A stretch of DNA of 52,409 nt from Bacteroidota bacterium (GTDB lineage Bacteria > Bacteroidota > Bacteroidia > B-17B0 > Aurantibacillaceae). The position numbers were made by a program, and so were the translations under genes. Numbering within the stretch: position 1 is the stretch's first letter; every line of letters starts with the position of its first letter. The notes beneath the pieces were generated by a model. The model was not told where the DNA came from. It worked only from the letters and a program-made list of their open reading frames with translations, and ran no database searches. Below are positions 44,978-52,409 of the stretch, in pieces. The DNA lies in the NCBI GenBank assembly GCA_021323535.1, contig JAJONO010000046.1, forward strand, positions 1 through 52,409, given 5' to 3'.

Positions 44978-46228
44978 TTAGTTAAACTTCTTTATGACAA
45001 CCGCGGCATTATGTCCGCCGAAGCCGAAAGTGTTGCTGATAGCAGCATTTACGGTTCGTTGTTGCATTTTATTAAAGGTAAGATTTAGTTTTGGATCTAA
45101 ACCTGGGTCGGGGTTAAAATTGTTAATGGTAGGAGGAATAATTCCGTTTTTCACTGCCAGAATAGTAGCAATACCTTCAATGGCGCCTGCGGCTCCAAGT
45201 AAATGCCCTGTCATGCTCTTTGTTGAACTGATGTTCATTTTATAAGCATGCTCTCCAAAAACGGCTGAGATCGCTTTTAATTCGGCTAAATCGCCTAATG
45301 GCGTGCTGGTTCCGTGAGTGTTAATGTAATCAACTTCTGAAGCATTAATTCCTGCGTCTTTCAGTGCGCGTTGCATAACTAATGTTGCGCCTAATCCCTC
45401 AGGATGCGGTGCCGTAATGTGGTGTGCGTCGGCACTCATACCTCCGCCAATGATTTCGGCGTAGATTTTTGCACCACGCGCAAGAGCATGTTCAAGTTCT
45501 TCGAGTACAATCGCTGCTCCGCCTTCTCCGAGAACAAAACCATCACGGTCCTTATCGTAAGGACGGGAAGCTGTTGAAGGATCGTCGTTGCGTGTACTCA
45601 TGGCCTGGCAGGCATTAAATCCGCCAATACCACTTTCATTGATAGCAGCTTCAGATCCGCCGGCAACGATCGCATTTGCTTTTCCTAAACGAATGTAGGT
45701 AAAGGCGTCGATAAGCGCTGAGGTGGAAGATGCACAAGCAGAAACAGTAGTAAAGTTTGGTCCTCTTAAGCCGAAACGCATGGAGATGTGTCCGCTGCAG
45801 ATATCGGCTATCATTTTAGGAATAAAGAAGGGGTTAAAACGCGGGGTGCCGTCTCCTTTCGCAAAATTGAACGTTTCGGTCTGAAAAGTGTCTAAACCTC
45901 CAATACCCGAGCCCCAGATAACGCCGATCTCATTTCTGTCGATTCCTTCCTTATCCAGTCCCGAATCAGCAAATGCCTGCGCTGAGGCGGCAATTCCGTA
46001 ATGAGAAAATGCGTCGAGACGCTGAGCTTCTTTCTTGTCGAAATAATCAAGAACGTTGAACCCTTTTACCTCGCAGGCAAAACGGGTTTTGAATTTTGAT
46101 GCATCAAAACGTGTAATAGGTGCCGCGCCGCTAACACCGTTAATCAGGTTGTTCCAATAATCGTTTACGTTATTGCCCAGGGGGGTTATAGCGCCAAGTC
46201 CGGTAACTACTACACGTTTTAATTGCAT
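44978..46228 (-). CDS. fabF: Beta-ketoacyl-ACP synthase II
   Basis: 416 aa condensing enzyme extending fatty acids from acyl-ACP and malonyl-ACP. The catalytic triad is complete: Cys165 in VSACASSTSAL, His305 in NTHGTSTPLGD and His342 in MTGHLLGAAGAIE. The N-terminus KRVVVTGLGAITPLGNN is standard. It begins 18 bp downstream of acpP in the same transcript and is followed by rnc, the common Bacteroidota arrangement. Confidence 0.98.
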   Translation of the reverse strand: MQLKRVVVTGLGAITPLGNNVNDYWNNLINGVSGAAPITRFDASKFKTRFACEVKGFNVLDYFDKKEAQRLDAFSHYGIAASAQAFADSGLDKEGIDRNEIGVIWGSGIGGLDTFQTETFNFAKGDGTPRFNPFFIPKMIADICSGHISMRFGLRGPNFTTVSACASSTSALIDAFTYIRLGKANAIVAGGSEAAINESGIGGFNACQAMSTRNDDPSTASRPYDKDRDGFVLGEGGAAIVLEELEHALARGAKIYAEIIGGGMSADAHHITAPHPEGLGATLVMQRALKDAGINASEVDYINTHGTSTPLGDLAELKAISAVFGEHAYKMNISSTKSMTGHLLGAAGAIEGIATILAVKNGIIPPTINNFNPDPGLDPKLNLTFNKMQQRTVNAAISNTFGFGGHNAAVVIKKFN

Positions 46229-46246
46229 GAGATAAGATCGGTGAGA

Positions 46247-46486
46247 TTAGTTTTTTGCGTTAGCTTCGATATAAGCGATAGCATCGCCAACAGTACCAAT
46301 TTTTTCAGCCTGCTCATCAGGGATAGCAATATTGAATTCTTTTTCAAACTCCATGATTAATTCTACTGTGTCAAGAGAATCAGCTCCTAAGTCATTAGTA
46401 AAGCTAGCGGTTGGAGTTACTTCTTTTTCATCAACACCTAATTTATCAACGATGATTGATTTTACTTTGTTTGCAATGTCAGACAT
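46247..46486 (-). CDS. acpP: Acyl carrier protein
   Basis: 79-aa acidic four-helix protein carrying growing acyl chains. The phosphopantetheine-bearing Ser37 is in the canonical [17 protein letters not shown] motif. Start and length are standard. First gene of the leftward acpP-fabF-rnc-IPExxxVDY operon. It has a plausible promoter 27-56 bp upstream. The phosphopantetheinyl transferase at 41102 could be its activator. Confidence 0.98.
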   Translation of the reverse strand: MSDIANKVKSIIVDKLGVDEKEVTPTASFTNDLGADSLDTVELIMEFEKEFNIAIPDEQAEKIGTVGDAIAYIEANAKN

Positions 46487-46512
46487 TCTAATTTGATTTA
46501 AAAATTTGGCAC

Positions 46513-46542
46513 AAAAATAATTATATCGTGGCTAAAACAAAA
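46513..46542 (-). promoter_or_regulatory. Promoter of acpP operon
   Basis: On the minus strand, TTTG (46542-46539), 18 bp, then TATTTTTG (46520-46513), which fits TAnnTTTG. Predicted start about 20 bases before the acpP ATG. Confidence 0.5.
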
Positions 46543-46597
46543 TTTCTCAGCGAAATTTGGCTTTGTTTTTTAACATTTGATTGGGGTTTTAAATAAA

Positions 46598-46634
46598 AAA
46601 GCATCTAACTCTTTAAAAATGAGCCAGATGCTTT
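46598..46634 (-). terminator. Intrinsic terminator after the His-rich protein gene
   Basis: On the minus strand AAAGCATCT pairs perfectly with AGATGCTTT, extended inward by GGCTC against GAGTT (with G-T pairs), and TTTTTATTT follows. It ends the leftward transcript of the 99-aa gene before the acpP promoter. Confidence 0.75.
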
Positions 46635-46656
46635 AAAGGGGTGAAAAATTCTATTT

Positions 46657-46956
46657 TTAAGAAGTTTTCTTAATCACCTTGTGAACATGGTGAACATGTC
46701 GGTGACGACGGTGATGCCCGTGTCCTGAAGCGTGACTATGACGCTTTTCGTCTTCTTCTTTGTTAAAATGATTCAGTACAATGTACAGAACAAGGCTCGC
46801 TATTACAATGCCCGCTATGATGTAAAGTCCCTGAAAGTTTGAGAACGAGCTTCCTGCAAATTCCTGGAAGCTTTCGCCGATACCGGCCTGTGCTGTTAAG
46901 TTAACGAGCAATAATCCTGTAAGGATTGCTATTGCTCTAGAATACTTGGTTTTCAT
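46657..46956 (-). CDS. Small membrane protein with His-rich tail
   Basis: 99 aa of unknown function. Residues 1-24 form a signal-like segment ending in LTAQA, and a second hydrophobic segment spans about 43-62 (GLYIIAGIVIASLVLYIVLN). An acidic linker NKEEDEK precedes a tail with ten His in about 20 residues (HSHASGHGHHRRHRHVHHVH). The tail should face the cytoplasm if the signal is cleaved and could bind Zn, Ni or Co, but no Cys or transporter motif is present. Flanked by a terminator downstream and by the divergent rimP operon upstream. Confidence 0.8.
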   Translation of the reverse strand: MKTKYSRAIAILTGLLLVNLTAQAGIGESFQEFAGSSFSNFQGLYIIAGIVIASLVLYIVLNHFNKEEDEKRHSHASGHGHHRRHRHVHHVHKVIKKTS

Positions 46957-47060
46957 ATATATGAGTTTTAAAGATGTTCCTATTGGTTTCTAACTATATA
47001 AACGTGCCTGAATGCCATTTAGTTTGGTCTTTAACGTTCTTTTTCATTTGATTTTATTTT

Positions 47061-47088
47061 TTTGTTTGAAAAAAAAGAGCTATATTTG
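47061..47088 (+). promoter_or_regulatory. Possible promoter of rimP-nusA-infB
   Basis: A perfect -7 box TATATTTG (47081-47088) with TTTG 16 bp upstream (47061-47064). The spacing is shorter than usual. A start near 47093 would place the hairpin at 47112-47133 within the first 40 bases of the leader. Confidence 0.4.
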
Positions 47089-47111
47089 TATTCGAAAATA
47101 TTAAAAGTGTG

Positions 47112-47133
47112 ATAGGGGACTCAAGTCCCCTAT
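47112..47133 (+). promoter_or_regulatory. Terminator-like leader hairpin ahead of rimP (attenuator candidate)
   Basis: ATAGGGGAC, loop TCAA, GTCCCCTAT: 9 perfect pairs with four G-C pairs in a row, followed by TTTTATT, ending 4 bp before the TTG start of rimP. It lies between the predicted promoter and an operon that encodes NusA, so regulated termination is plausible. Confidence 0.6.
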
Positions 47134-47137
47134 TTTA

Positions 47138-47614
47138 TTGGATAAAATTTTGATAACTAAAGAACAGATACTCGAGCTTGCCGAACAGCATTTTGCTAAC
47201 GGTTCGCTTTTTGTTACCGGTATAAAGATCGGTTCCGATAATCACATTAACGTGTTTGTTGATGGCGATAATGGCGTTACCATCAGTGATTGTGTAGCCC
47301 TGAGCCGGTTCATCGAAAAAAGTCTCGACCGGGATAAGGAAGACTTCAGTCTCGATGTAAGCTCGCATGGCGCCACTACCCCTCTTACTTCGCCAAGGCA
47401 ATATCCTAAACACATTGGAAGGGATTTTGAAATAAAACTTCTGGATGGAACCAAAGCCGAAGGAACGCTTACCGAATGTAACGACGAAGAAGTGAAGCTG
47501 GAATATTCAGTAAGAGAAAACAAACCGGTTGGCAAAGGAAAAATAACAGTTACCAAACAGCACTTAGTAAAATATAATCAAATCAAAGAATCAAAAATTA
47601 AACTTAAATTTTAA
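47138..47614 (+). CDS. rimP: Ribosome maturation factor RimP
   Basis: 158 aa, needed for 30S subunit maturation. N-terminal domain with GDNGVTISDCVALSRFIEKSLD (the usual G.tldDC..vSr.i...lD pattern) and DFSLDVSSHGATTPL (matching the conserved Y.LEVSSPGldRPL). The C-terminal SH3-like domain follows. The start is TTG at 47138 or TTG at 47150; no ATG is available, and a stop lies upstream at 47102. First gene of rimP-nusA-infB, the arrangement seen across bacteria. nusA follows after 11 bp. Confidence 0.94.
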   Translation: MDKILITKEQILELAEQHFANGSLFVTGIKIGSDNHINVFVDGDNGVTISDCVALSRFIEKSLDRDKEDFSLDVSSHGATTPLTSPRQYPKHIGRDFEIKLLDGTKAEGTLTECNDEEVKLEYSVRENKPVGKGKITVTKQHLVKYNQIKESKIKLKF

Positions 47615-47625
47615 AAAAAGAAACC

Positions 47626-48882
47626 ATGGAAAGCGTAAACCTGATCGAATCGTTTTCGGAATTTAAAGACATCAAAAACATTGATCGTGCTACATTAATG
47701 AGCATTATCGAAGATGTTTTTAGAAGTATGCTTATTAAAAGATACGGAAGCGATAAAAATTTCGATATAATTGTTAACCCCGACAAAGGTGATGTGGAGA
47801 TCTATAAGAACCGTCGTATTGTTGACGATGAATTTGCAGAAGATTCTTTCGACTTTGACGAAAACAAACACATCAGCTATAGCAATGCGAAAAAGATCGA
47901 ACCCGATTTTGAGATCGGCGAGGACCTTTCTGAAAAAGTAAAACTCGAAGATTTCGGTCGTCGCGCCGTACTTTCTGTGCGCCAGAATCTTGTTCAAAAA
48001 ATCCTTGAGCTTGAAAAAAGTGAAATTTATAACAAATATAAAGAACGTGTTGGGGAAGTTATTACCGCTGAAGTTTACCAGGTGTGGAAAAAAGAAATCA
48101 TGCTTGTTGACGATGAGGGGAACGAACTTCTTTTGCCTAAATCTGAACAGATCCCTTCTGATTTTTTCAAAAAAGGCGACACAGTGAAGGCCGTTGTATC
48201 TAAAGTGGACCTTAAAAACGGATCCCCGACCATTATCGTTTCCCGAACCTCTCCGGTGTTCCTCGAAAGGTTATTTGAAAATGAGGTTCCTGAGATTTTC
48301 GACGGGCTTATTACCATCAAGAAAATTGTTCGTGAACCAGGTGAGCGCGCTAAAGTGGCTGTTGAAAGCTACGACGACCGTATCGATCCGGTTGGAGCAT
48401 GCGTTGGTATGAAAGGCTCACGTATTCATGGAATTGTTCGTGAATTGAAAAATGAAAACATCGACGTGATCAACTTCACTAACAACTCTAACTTATTAAT
48501 CCAGCGTTCACTCAGCCCTGCTAAAATCACTACCATTAAAATTGATGAGGAAAGCAAGCGCGCCGAAGTATTTCTTAAACCTGACCAGATCAGCTTAGCT
48601 ATCGGAAAAGGCGGATACAATATTAAATTAGCAGGAAAATTAACCGGGTATGAAATTGATGTGTTCCGCGATACGGATACAGATGTTGAAACCGAAGATG
48701 TTGACCTGGATGAATTTTCAGACGAAATTGAGAGTAACATTATCGATCAGTTGAAATCTATCGGTTGCGATACAGCAAAAGCTGTTCTTGAATTAAGCGA
48801 TTCAGAACTTTCACGCCGTACCGGAATTGATGAAGCAACGATCCTCAGCGTTCGCGAGATCCTTCAGTCAGAATTTGACTAG
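47626..48882 (+). CDS. nusA: Transcription termination/antitermination factor NusA
   Basis: 418 aa. N-terminal polymerase-binding domain 1-125 (DRATLMSIIEDVFRSMLIKRYG), S1 domain about 130-200, and KH1 with DPVGACVGMKGSRIHGIVREL. KH2 follows with ISLAIGKGGYNIKLAGKLTGYEIDV, and a short acidic helix-hairpin-helix-like end carries LKSIGCDTAKAVLELSDSEL. Length and order are typical of Bacteroidota NusA. It controls pausing and termination, and may act on its own leader hairpin at 47112-47133. Confidence 0.97.
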   Translation: MESVNLIESFSEFKDIKNIDRATLMSIIEDVFRSMLIKRYGSDKNFDIIVNPDKGDVEIYKNRRIVDDEFAEDSFDFDENKHISYSNAKKIEPDFEIGEDLSEKVKLEDFGRRAVLSVRQNLVQKILELEKSEIYNKYKERVGEVITAEVYQVWKKEIMLVDDEGNELLLPKSEQIPSDFFKKGDTVKAVVSKVDLKNGSPTIIVSRTSPVFLERLFENEVPEIFDGLITIKKIVREPGERAKVAVESYDDRIDPVGACVGMKGSRIHGIVRELKNENIDVINFTNNSNLLIQRSLSPAKITTIKIDEESKRAEVFLKPDQISLAIGKGGYNIKLAGKLTGYEIDVFRDTDTDVETEDVDLDEFSDEIESNIIDQLKSIGCDTAKAVLELSDSELSRRTGIDEATILSVREILQSEFD

Positions 48883-48965
48883 GATTTTTGGTGAAGCAAA
48901 AGGTCAGCGGCCGGCCTTAACAAACCGCACATTTTTAACTTAAAAAGAATACTTAGAAGTAACAT

Positions 48966-51737
48966 ATGTCAGAAACAGCTAAAACACTTCGGCTCAGCAA
49001 GGTAGCAAAAGAGTTCAATCTTTCGTTAGGAAAGATCGTTGAATTCCTTGCCTCCAAAGGCTTCCCGGTTGAGAGCAATCCTAACGCCAAAATCGGCGAT
49101 GAGGAGCACCGTTTATTGCTCAAAGAATTTTCAGGCGACAAATCGGCTCGTGAAGAAGCTGAGCATGTTTCACAATCGATCCAAAAAGTGAAACGTGAAA
49201 CAATTGTTTTAGACGATATCAAAGCCAAAAAACAAAAAGAGGAAGAAGTTGCTGACGAAGTGGTAATTAAAGATCTTACCATTCCAAAAACCACCGAGGT
49301 TAAAAAGGAAAAAACAACTCCTGAAATTATTAAACAGGAAGTTGAAAACATCGATGGTCCAAAAGTTTTAGGAAAAGTGAATCTCGATTCAATGAACCTG
49401 AAAACAAAACCCGATAAGAAAGAAAAGGTTAAGAAGGAAGAAGAAAAACCTGAGAAAATTCAGGATACCAAAAAAGAAAAAGAGGAAGAGGTTGTTGTTC
49501 CTGAAGTAAAGGAAACGGTTGTTGAAACACCCGAAGATCTTACTCCTGAACATATCGAAACCAAATTCGAAAAACTCGAAGGGGTTAAAATTCTTGGAAA
49601 AGTAGAGCTTCCTGTTATAAAAGAAACTCCTAAAAAGAACGCCGAAGAAGAAAAGAAAAAACGTAAACGTATTCGCAAAGGCGGTCTTTCACAGGAAGAA
49701 ATTAAAAAAGTTGGTACCGAGCAGGCTAAAATTGCAAAAGAGCGCGCTAAAGAAAAATATGGCGATCCTCGTAACCGCAATAAAACCAATAACACCGGAA
49801 ACCAGAATGCTAATAAGCCAAGACATGAGCTTACCGAAGAAGAGATCCAGAAACAAATCAAGGATACTCTCGCTCGTTTAAGTGAAAAAGGATCGAAATC
49901 CAAAGGTTCTAAATACCGTCGCGAAAAACGTGACGAGGTTCGCGAACGTTTGGATAAAGAAGCCGAAATGATTGAGGCGGACAAGCGCGTATTAAAAGTT
50001 GCCGAGTTCGTAAGCGCAAATCAAATGGCGCAGATGATGAACGTTCAGGTAACAAAAATTATTTCTACATGTATGTCGCTCGGATTAATTGTTTCAATTA
50101 ACCAACGTCTCGATGCAGAAACTATTTCTATCGTTGCGGAAGAGTTTGGCTATAAAGTTGAATTTGCTTCGGCCGAAGACGTAGAAACAGTTAAAGAAGA
50201 AGAAAAAGATAAACCTGAAGATCTGATCTCACGCCCTCCTATTGTAACCGTTATGGGTCACGTTGATCATGGTAAAACCTCCCTGCTCGACTTTATCCGT
50301 AAAGCCAACGTGGTTGCCGGTGAAGCAGGTGGAATTACACAGCACATTGGAGCCTACAATGTAAAATTACAGGACGGCAGAAGCATGACCTTCCTCGATA
50401 CGCCAGGTCACGAAGCGTTTACCGCCATGCGTGCCCGTGGTGCAAAAATTACCGATATCGCCATTATTGTGGTAGCGGCCGACGACAGCATCATGCCTCA
50501 GACAAGGGAAGCGATCAATCACGCCCAGGCTGCAGGTGTTCCTATGATCTTTGCAATTAATAAAATTGATAAACCAGGAGCAAATCCTGATAAAATACGT
50601 GAAGGCTTAGCCGCCATGAACATTCTTGTTGAAGAATGGGGTGGTAAGTTCCAGTGCCAGGAAGTATCCGCTAAAAAAGGATTAAACATTGAGCTTCTCC
50701 TTGAAAAGGTTCTTCTTGAGGCAGAAATGATGGAACTTAAGGCAAACCCTAACCGTCATGCCCAGGGAAGCGTTATAGAAGCTTCTATGGAAGAAGGACG
50801 CGGTTACGTTGCTACTATCCTGGTTCAAACGGGAACGCTTAAAATCGGAGATATTATGCTTGCAGGTTCGTTTAGCGGACGCGTAAGAGCTATGTTCAAC
50901 GAGCGTGGCCAAAAAGTGGACCACGCCGGACCGTCTCATCCGGTAAAAGTTTTAGGATTAAGCGGCGCTCCAACTGCCGGCGATAAATTCAACGTGATGG
51001 GTGATGAGCGTGAAGCAAGAGAAATTGCGAATAAACGTCTCCAGTTACAACGTGAACAAGGAATACGCACCCACAAACATATTACACTTGATGAGATCGG
51101 AAGACGTCTTGCTATCGGAGACTTCAAAGAACTGAATGTGATCATTAAAGGTGATGTGGATGGATCTATTGAGGCCTTAGCCGATTCATTATTGAAATTA
51201 TCAACTGAAAAAGTTGCTGTAAATATCATTCACAAATCGGTGGGCGCTATCAGCGAAAGCGACGTATTGTTAGCTTCTGCTTCAAACGCCATCATTGTTG
51301 GTTTCCAGGTTCGTCCTACTACTCCTGCCAGAAAACTTGCTGAGGTTGAAGAAATCGATATCCGCCTCTACTCTATCATTTACGACGCTATCAACGAAAT
51401 TAAAGCGGCCATGGAAGGTATGTTGGCTCCTGAATTCGAAGAGAAGATCGTTTGTAACATCGAAATTCGCGAGGTATTCAAGATCACTAAAGTTGGTACA
51501 ATTGCCGGTTGCTATGTGCTCGACGGAAAAGTTACACGTAATACAAAAGTGCGCGTGATCCGCGACGGAATTGTAATTCATACCGGTTCTTTAGGATCGC
51601 TTAAACGCTTCAAAGATGATGTGAAAGAAGTTGCTGCAGGATACGAGTGCGGATTGAACATTGACAACTTTAACGATATCCAGGTGGGCGACCTTGTAGA
51701 AGGTTACGACATGGTTGAGATCAAGGCCAAGTTATAA
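48966..51737 (+). CDS. infB: Translation initiation factor IF-2
   Basis: 923-aa GTPase that brings initiator tRNA to the 30S subunit. It has an IF2_N-like start (LRLSKVAKEFNLSLGKIVEFLASKGF, 1-60) and a long Lys/Glu-rich variable region (about 60-340). A second IF2_N-type helix set is at about 340-410. G1 GHVDHGKT is at about 430, G3 is DTPGHEAF and G4 is NKID. Domains II to IV then run to the end. Third gene of the rimP operon, 83 bp after nusA. A perfect hairpin with a T-rich tail begins 22 bp after its stop. Confidence 0.97.
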   Translation: MSETAKTLRLSKVAKEFNLSLGKIVEFLASKGFPVESNPNAKIGDEEHRLLLKEFSGDKSAREEAEHVSQSIQKVKRETIVLDDIKAKKQKEEEVADEVVIKDLTIPKTTEVKKEKTTPEIIKQEVENIDGPKVLGKVNLDSMNLKTKPDKKEKVKKEEEKPEKIQDTKKEKEEEVVVPEVKETVVETPEDLTPEHIETKFEKLEGVKILGKVELPVIKETPKKNAEEEKKKRKRIRKGGLSQEEIKKVGTEQAKIAKERAKEKYGDPRNRNKTNNTGNQNANKPRHELTEEEIQKQIKDTLARLSEKGSKSKGSKYRREKRDEVRERLDKEAEMIEADKRVLKVAEFVSANQMAQMMNVQVTKIISTCMSLGLIVSINQRLDAETISIVAEEFGYKVEFASAEDVETVKEEEKDKPEDLISRPPIVTVMGHVDHGKTSLLDFIRKANVVAGEAGGITQHIGAYNVKLQDGRSMTFLDTPGHEAFTAMRARGAKITDIAIIVVAADDSIMPQTREAINHAQAAGVPMIFAINKIDKPGANPDKIREGLAAMNILVEEWGGKFQCQEVSAKKGLNIELLLEKVLLEAEMMELKANPNRHAQGSVIEASMEEGRGYVATILVQTGTLKIGDIMLAGSFSGRVRAMFNERGQKVDHAGPSHPVKVLGLSGAPTAGDKFNVMGDEREAREIANKRLQLQREQGIRTHKHITLDEIGRRLAIGDFKELNVIIKGDVDGSIEALADSLLKLSTEKVAVNIIHKSVGAISESDVLLASASNAIIVGFQVRPTTPARKLAEVEEIDIRLYSIIYDAINEIKAAMEGMLAPEFEEKIVCNIEIREVFKITKVGTIAGCYVLDGKVTRNTKVRVIRDGIVIHTGSLGSLKRFKDDVKEVAAGYECGLNIDNFNDIQVGDLVEGYDMVEIKAKL

Positions 51738-51741
51738 TTCT

Positions 51742-52409
51742 ATGAATAAATATTCTCTATTAAAAGCCATTACGTTTGTAATGGCTTTTAATTTAAATGC
51801 ACAGGACTTTATCAGTCATTCTGTTTCTCCAACCACTGCACTAAAACCACAAATTAAACTTAACAGGGAAGAATTCTTCAATAGTATTTTTAAAGAATAC
51901 GAAGGCATTGAGCAGGACAAAGTGCTTCTTAACAATTATGCGGCGTATTGTTATAAAAACTGCCTGAAAATGCTGGCCTCTAATAAAGAATACGAAAGCT
52001 GGCAGGAAGGAGAAAAATACCTTGAAAAAATTGTCAAGGAAACTTTTTCTTCCCGTTATCCCTCCCACCCTATCCGCATAAAGATTGTAAGAGACGCTTC
52101 AAACAATGCAGCGGCCTATGAAGACGGAACTGTATATGTAAATGCCGGATTTTTAGTTCATGCCGAAACAGAAGCAGAGCTCGCAGCGCTCCTGGCGCAT
52201 GAAATAGGCCATGTGGTGCTACATCATAATTTAGACGGCTACAAGTCTTATCAGAACTATGTAACCGGAACCTCTATTGGAAATGCAGCCGGAGGCTTAT
52301 CGGGCATGCTAATAAAGTATTTATCAAGAAATGATCTTTCCCACCATTCAATACGCGATGAAGAAGCCGCCGATCTGTTCGCAATCAACGCTTTGAAAAA
52401 ATCAAACTA
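51742..52409 (+). CDS. M48 family metalloprotease (secreted), 3' end beyond window
   Basis: 222 codons are visible. A signal peptide (MNKYSLLKAITFVMAFNLNAQ) is followed by about 90 helical residues and then the M48 domain. This has IRIKIVRDASNNAAAYEDGTVYVNAG, the zinc motif HEIGH at 153-157 inside LAALLAHEIGHVVLHH, and the third-ligand region IRDEEAADLFAI. It is a periplasmic or outer-membrane protease, perhaps BepA/LoiP-like in role, but that is inference. The ATG lies 4 bp after the infB stop, and a 14-bp perfect hairpin is embedded in the signal-peptide codons. Confidence 0.9.
   Translation, partial: MNKYSLLKAITFVMAFNLNAQDFISHSVSPTTALKPQIKLNREEFFNSIFKEYEGIEQDKVLLNNYAAYCYKNCLKMLASNKEYESWQEGEKYLEKIVKETFSSRYPSHPIRIKIVRDASNNAAAYEDGTVYVNAGFLVHAETEAELAALLAHEIGHVVLHHNLDGYKSYQNYVTGTSIGNAAGGLSGMLIKYLSRNDLSHHSIRDEEAADLFAINALKKSN
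51760..51791 (+). terminator. Terminator-like perfect hairpin inside the M48 signal-peptide codons
   Basis: TTAAAAGCCATTAC, loop GTTT, GTAATGGCTTTTAA: 14 perfect pairs, then TTTAAA. Placed 22 bp after the infB stop, it looks like the infB terminator, yet it lies in codons 7-17 of the next gene. Confidence 0.6.

Noticed and set aside
48883-48965. GGCCGGCC palindrome in the nusA-infB gap
   Set aside because: Short, no T-tract, and no sign of a functional site beyond an 8-bp palindrome.
49460-49984. 174-codon minus-strand frame inside infB
   Set aside because: It is antisense to the Lys/Glu-rich region of IF-2, is rich in Ser and Phe as expected for a mirror of GAA/AAG codons, and has no family features.

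Overview
This window looks like a chromosomal segment of a Bacteroidota bacterium (Flavobacteriia/Sphingobacteriia-like, exact lineage not resolved). Reasons: several type IX secretion (T9SS) C-terminal sorting domains, a PorP/SprF protein, the gene order acpP-fabF-rnc-IPExxxVDY, an ATP synthase operon without beta and epsilon genes, a bacterial PcrB-type prenylglyceryl phosphate synthase, and promoters of the TTTG-N19/20-TAnnTTTG type. Coding density is high. No intergenic gap exceeds about 265 bp. I saw no tRNA, rRNA, CRISPR array, transposase or phage gene.

Layout. 1-2283: M1 aminopeptidase lipoprotein (C-terminus cut by the window edge). 2393-4627: feoAB iron uptake. 4857-9814: TPR protein plus outer-membrane barrel pair. 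9972-11362: FtsE-like ATPase and a small membrane protein. 11422-14665: M3 peptidase, patatin, small membrane protein. 14753-15385: ThiE/TenI-like protein. 15483-19541: very long repeat-containing T9SS type B surface protein. 19741-20154: EVE-domain protein. 20299-25444: atpB-E-F-H-A-G. 25507-28521: secreted SGNH-like protein, YdeI/OmdA-like protein, SIMPL protein. 28623-31390: T9SS cargo, ECF sigma factor and a membrane protein overlapping it. 31394-32638: metallophosphoesterase. 32902-35598: double-length D-Ala-D-Ala ligase. 35642-38257: arylsulfotransferase-like T9SS cargo and PorP/SprF. 38260-41689: DPP-IV-like peptidase, PcrB, phosphopantetheinyl transferase. 41765-43081: ahcY. 43132-46486: ECF sigma, IPExxxVDY, rnc, fabF, acpP. 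46657-46956: His-rich small protein. 47138-51737: rimP-nusA-infB. 51742-end: M48 protease, cut by the window edge.

Most genes are housekeeping or envelope functions. The parts most worth a second look are: the tandem fused D-Ala-D-Ala ligase, whose two halves have diverged at different active-site motifs; the ECF sigma factor overlapped by a one-TM protein that seems to end in a beta-barrel; feoA and feoB lying in one frame separated by TAG-TTT with no ATG; a 693-bp in-frame tandem duplication in the surface protein; terminator-like hairpins ahead of rimP, inside the M48 signal-peptide codons and between atpE and atpF; and two families of dispersed intergenic hairpin repeats.

Functions are assigned by reading motifs in the translations. 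No database search was possible, so family names rest on recognition and residue counts on manual counting.
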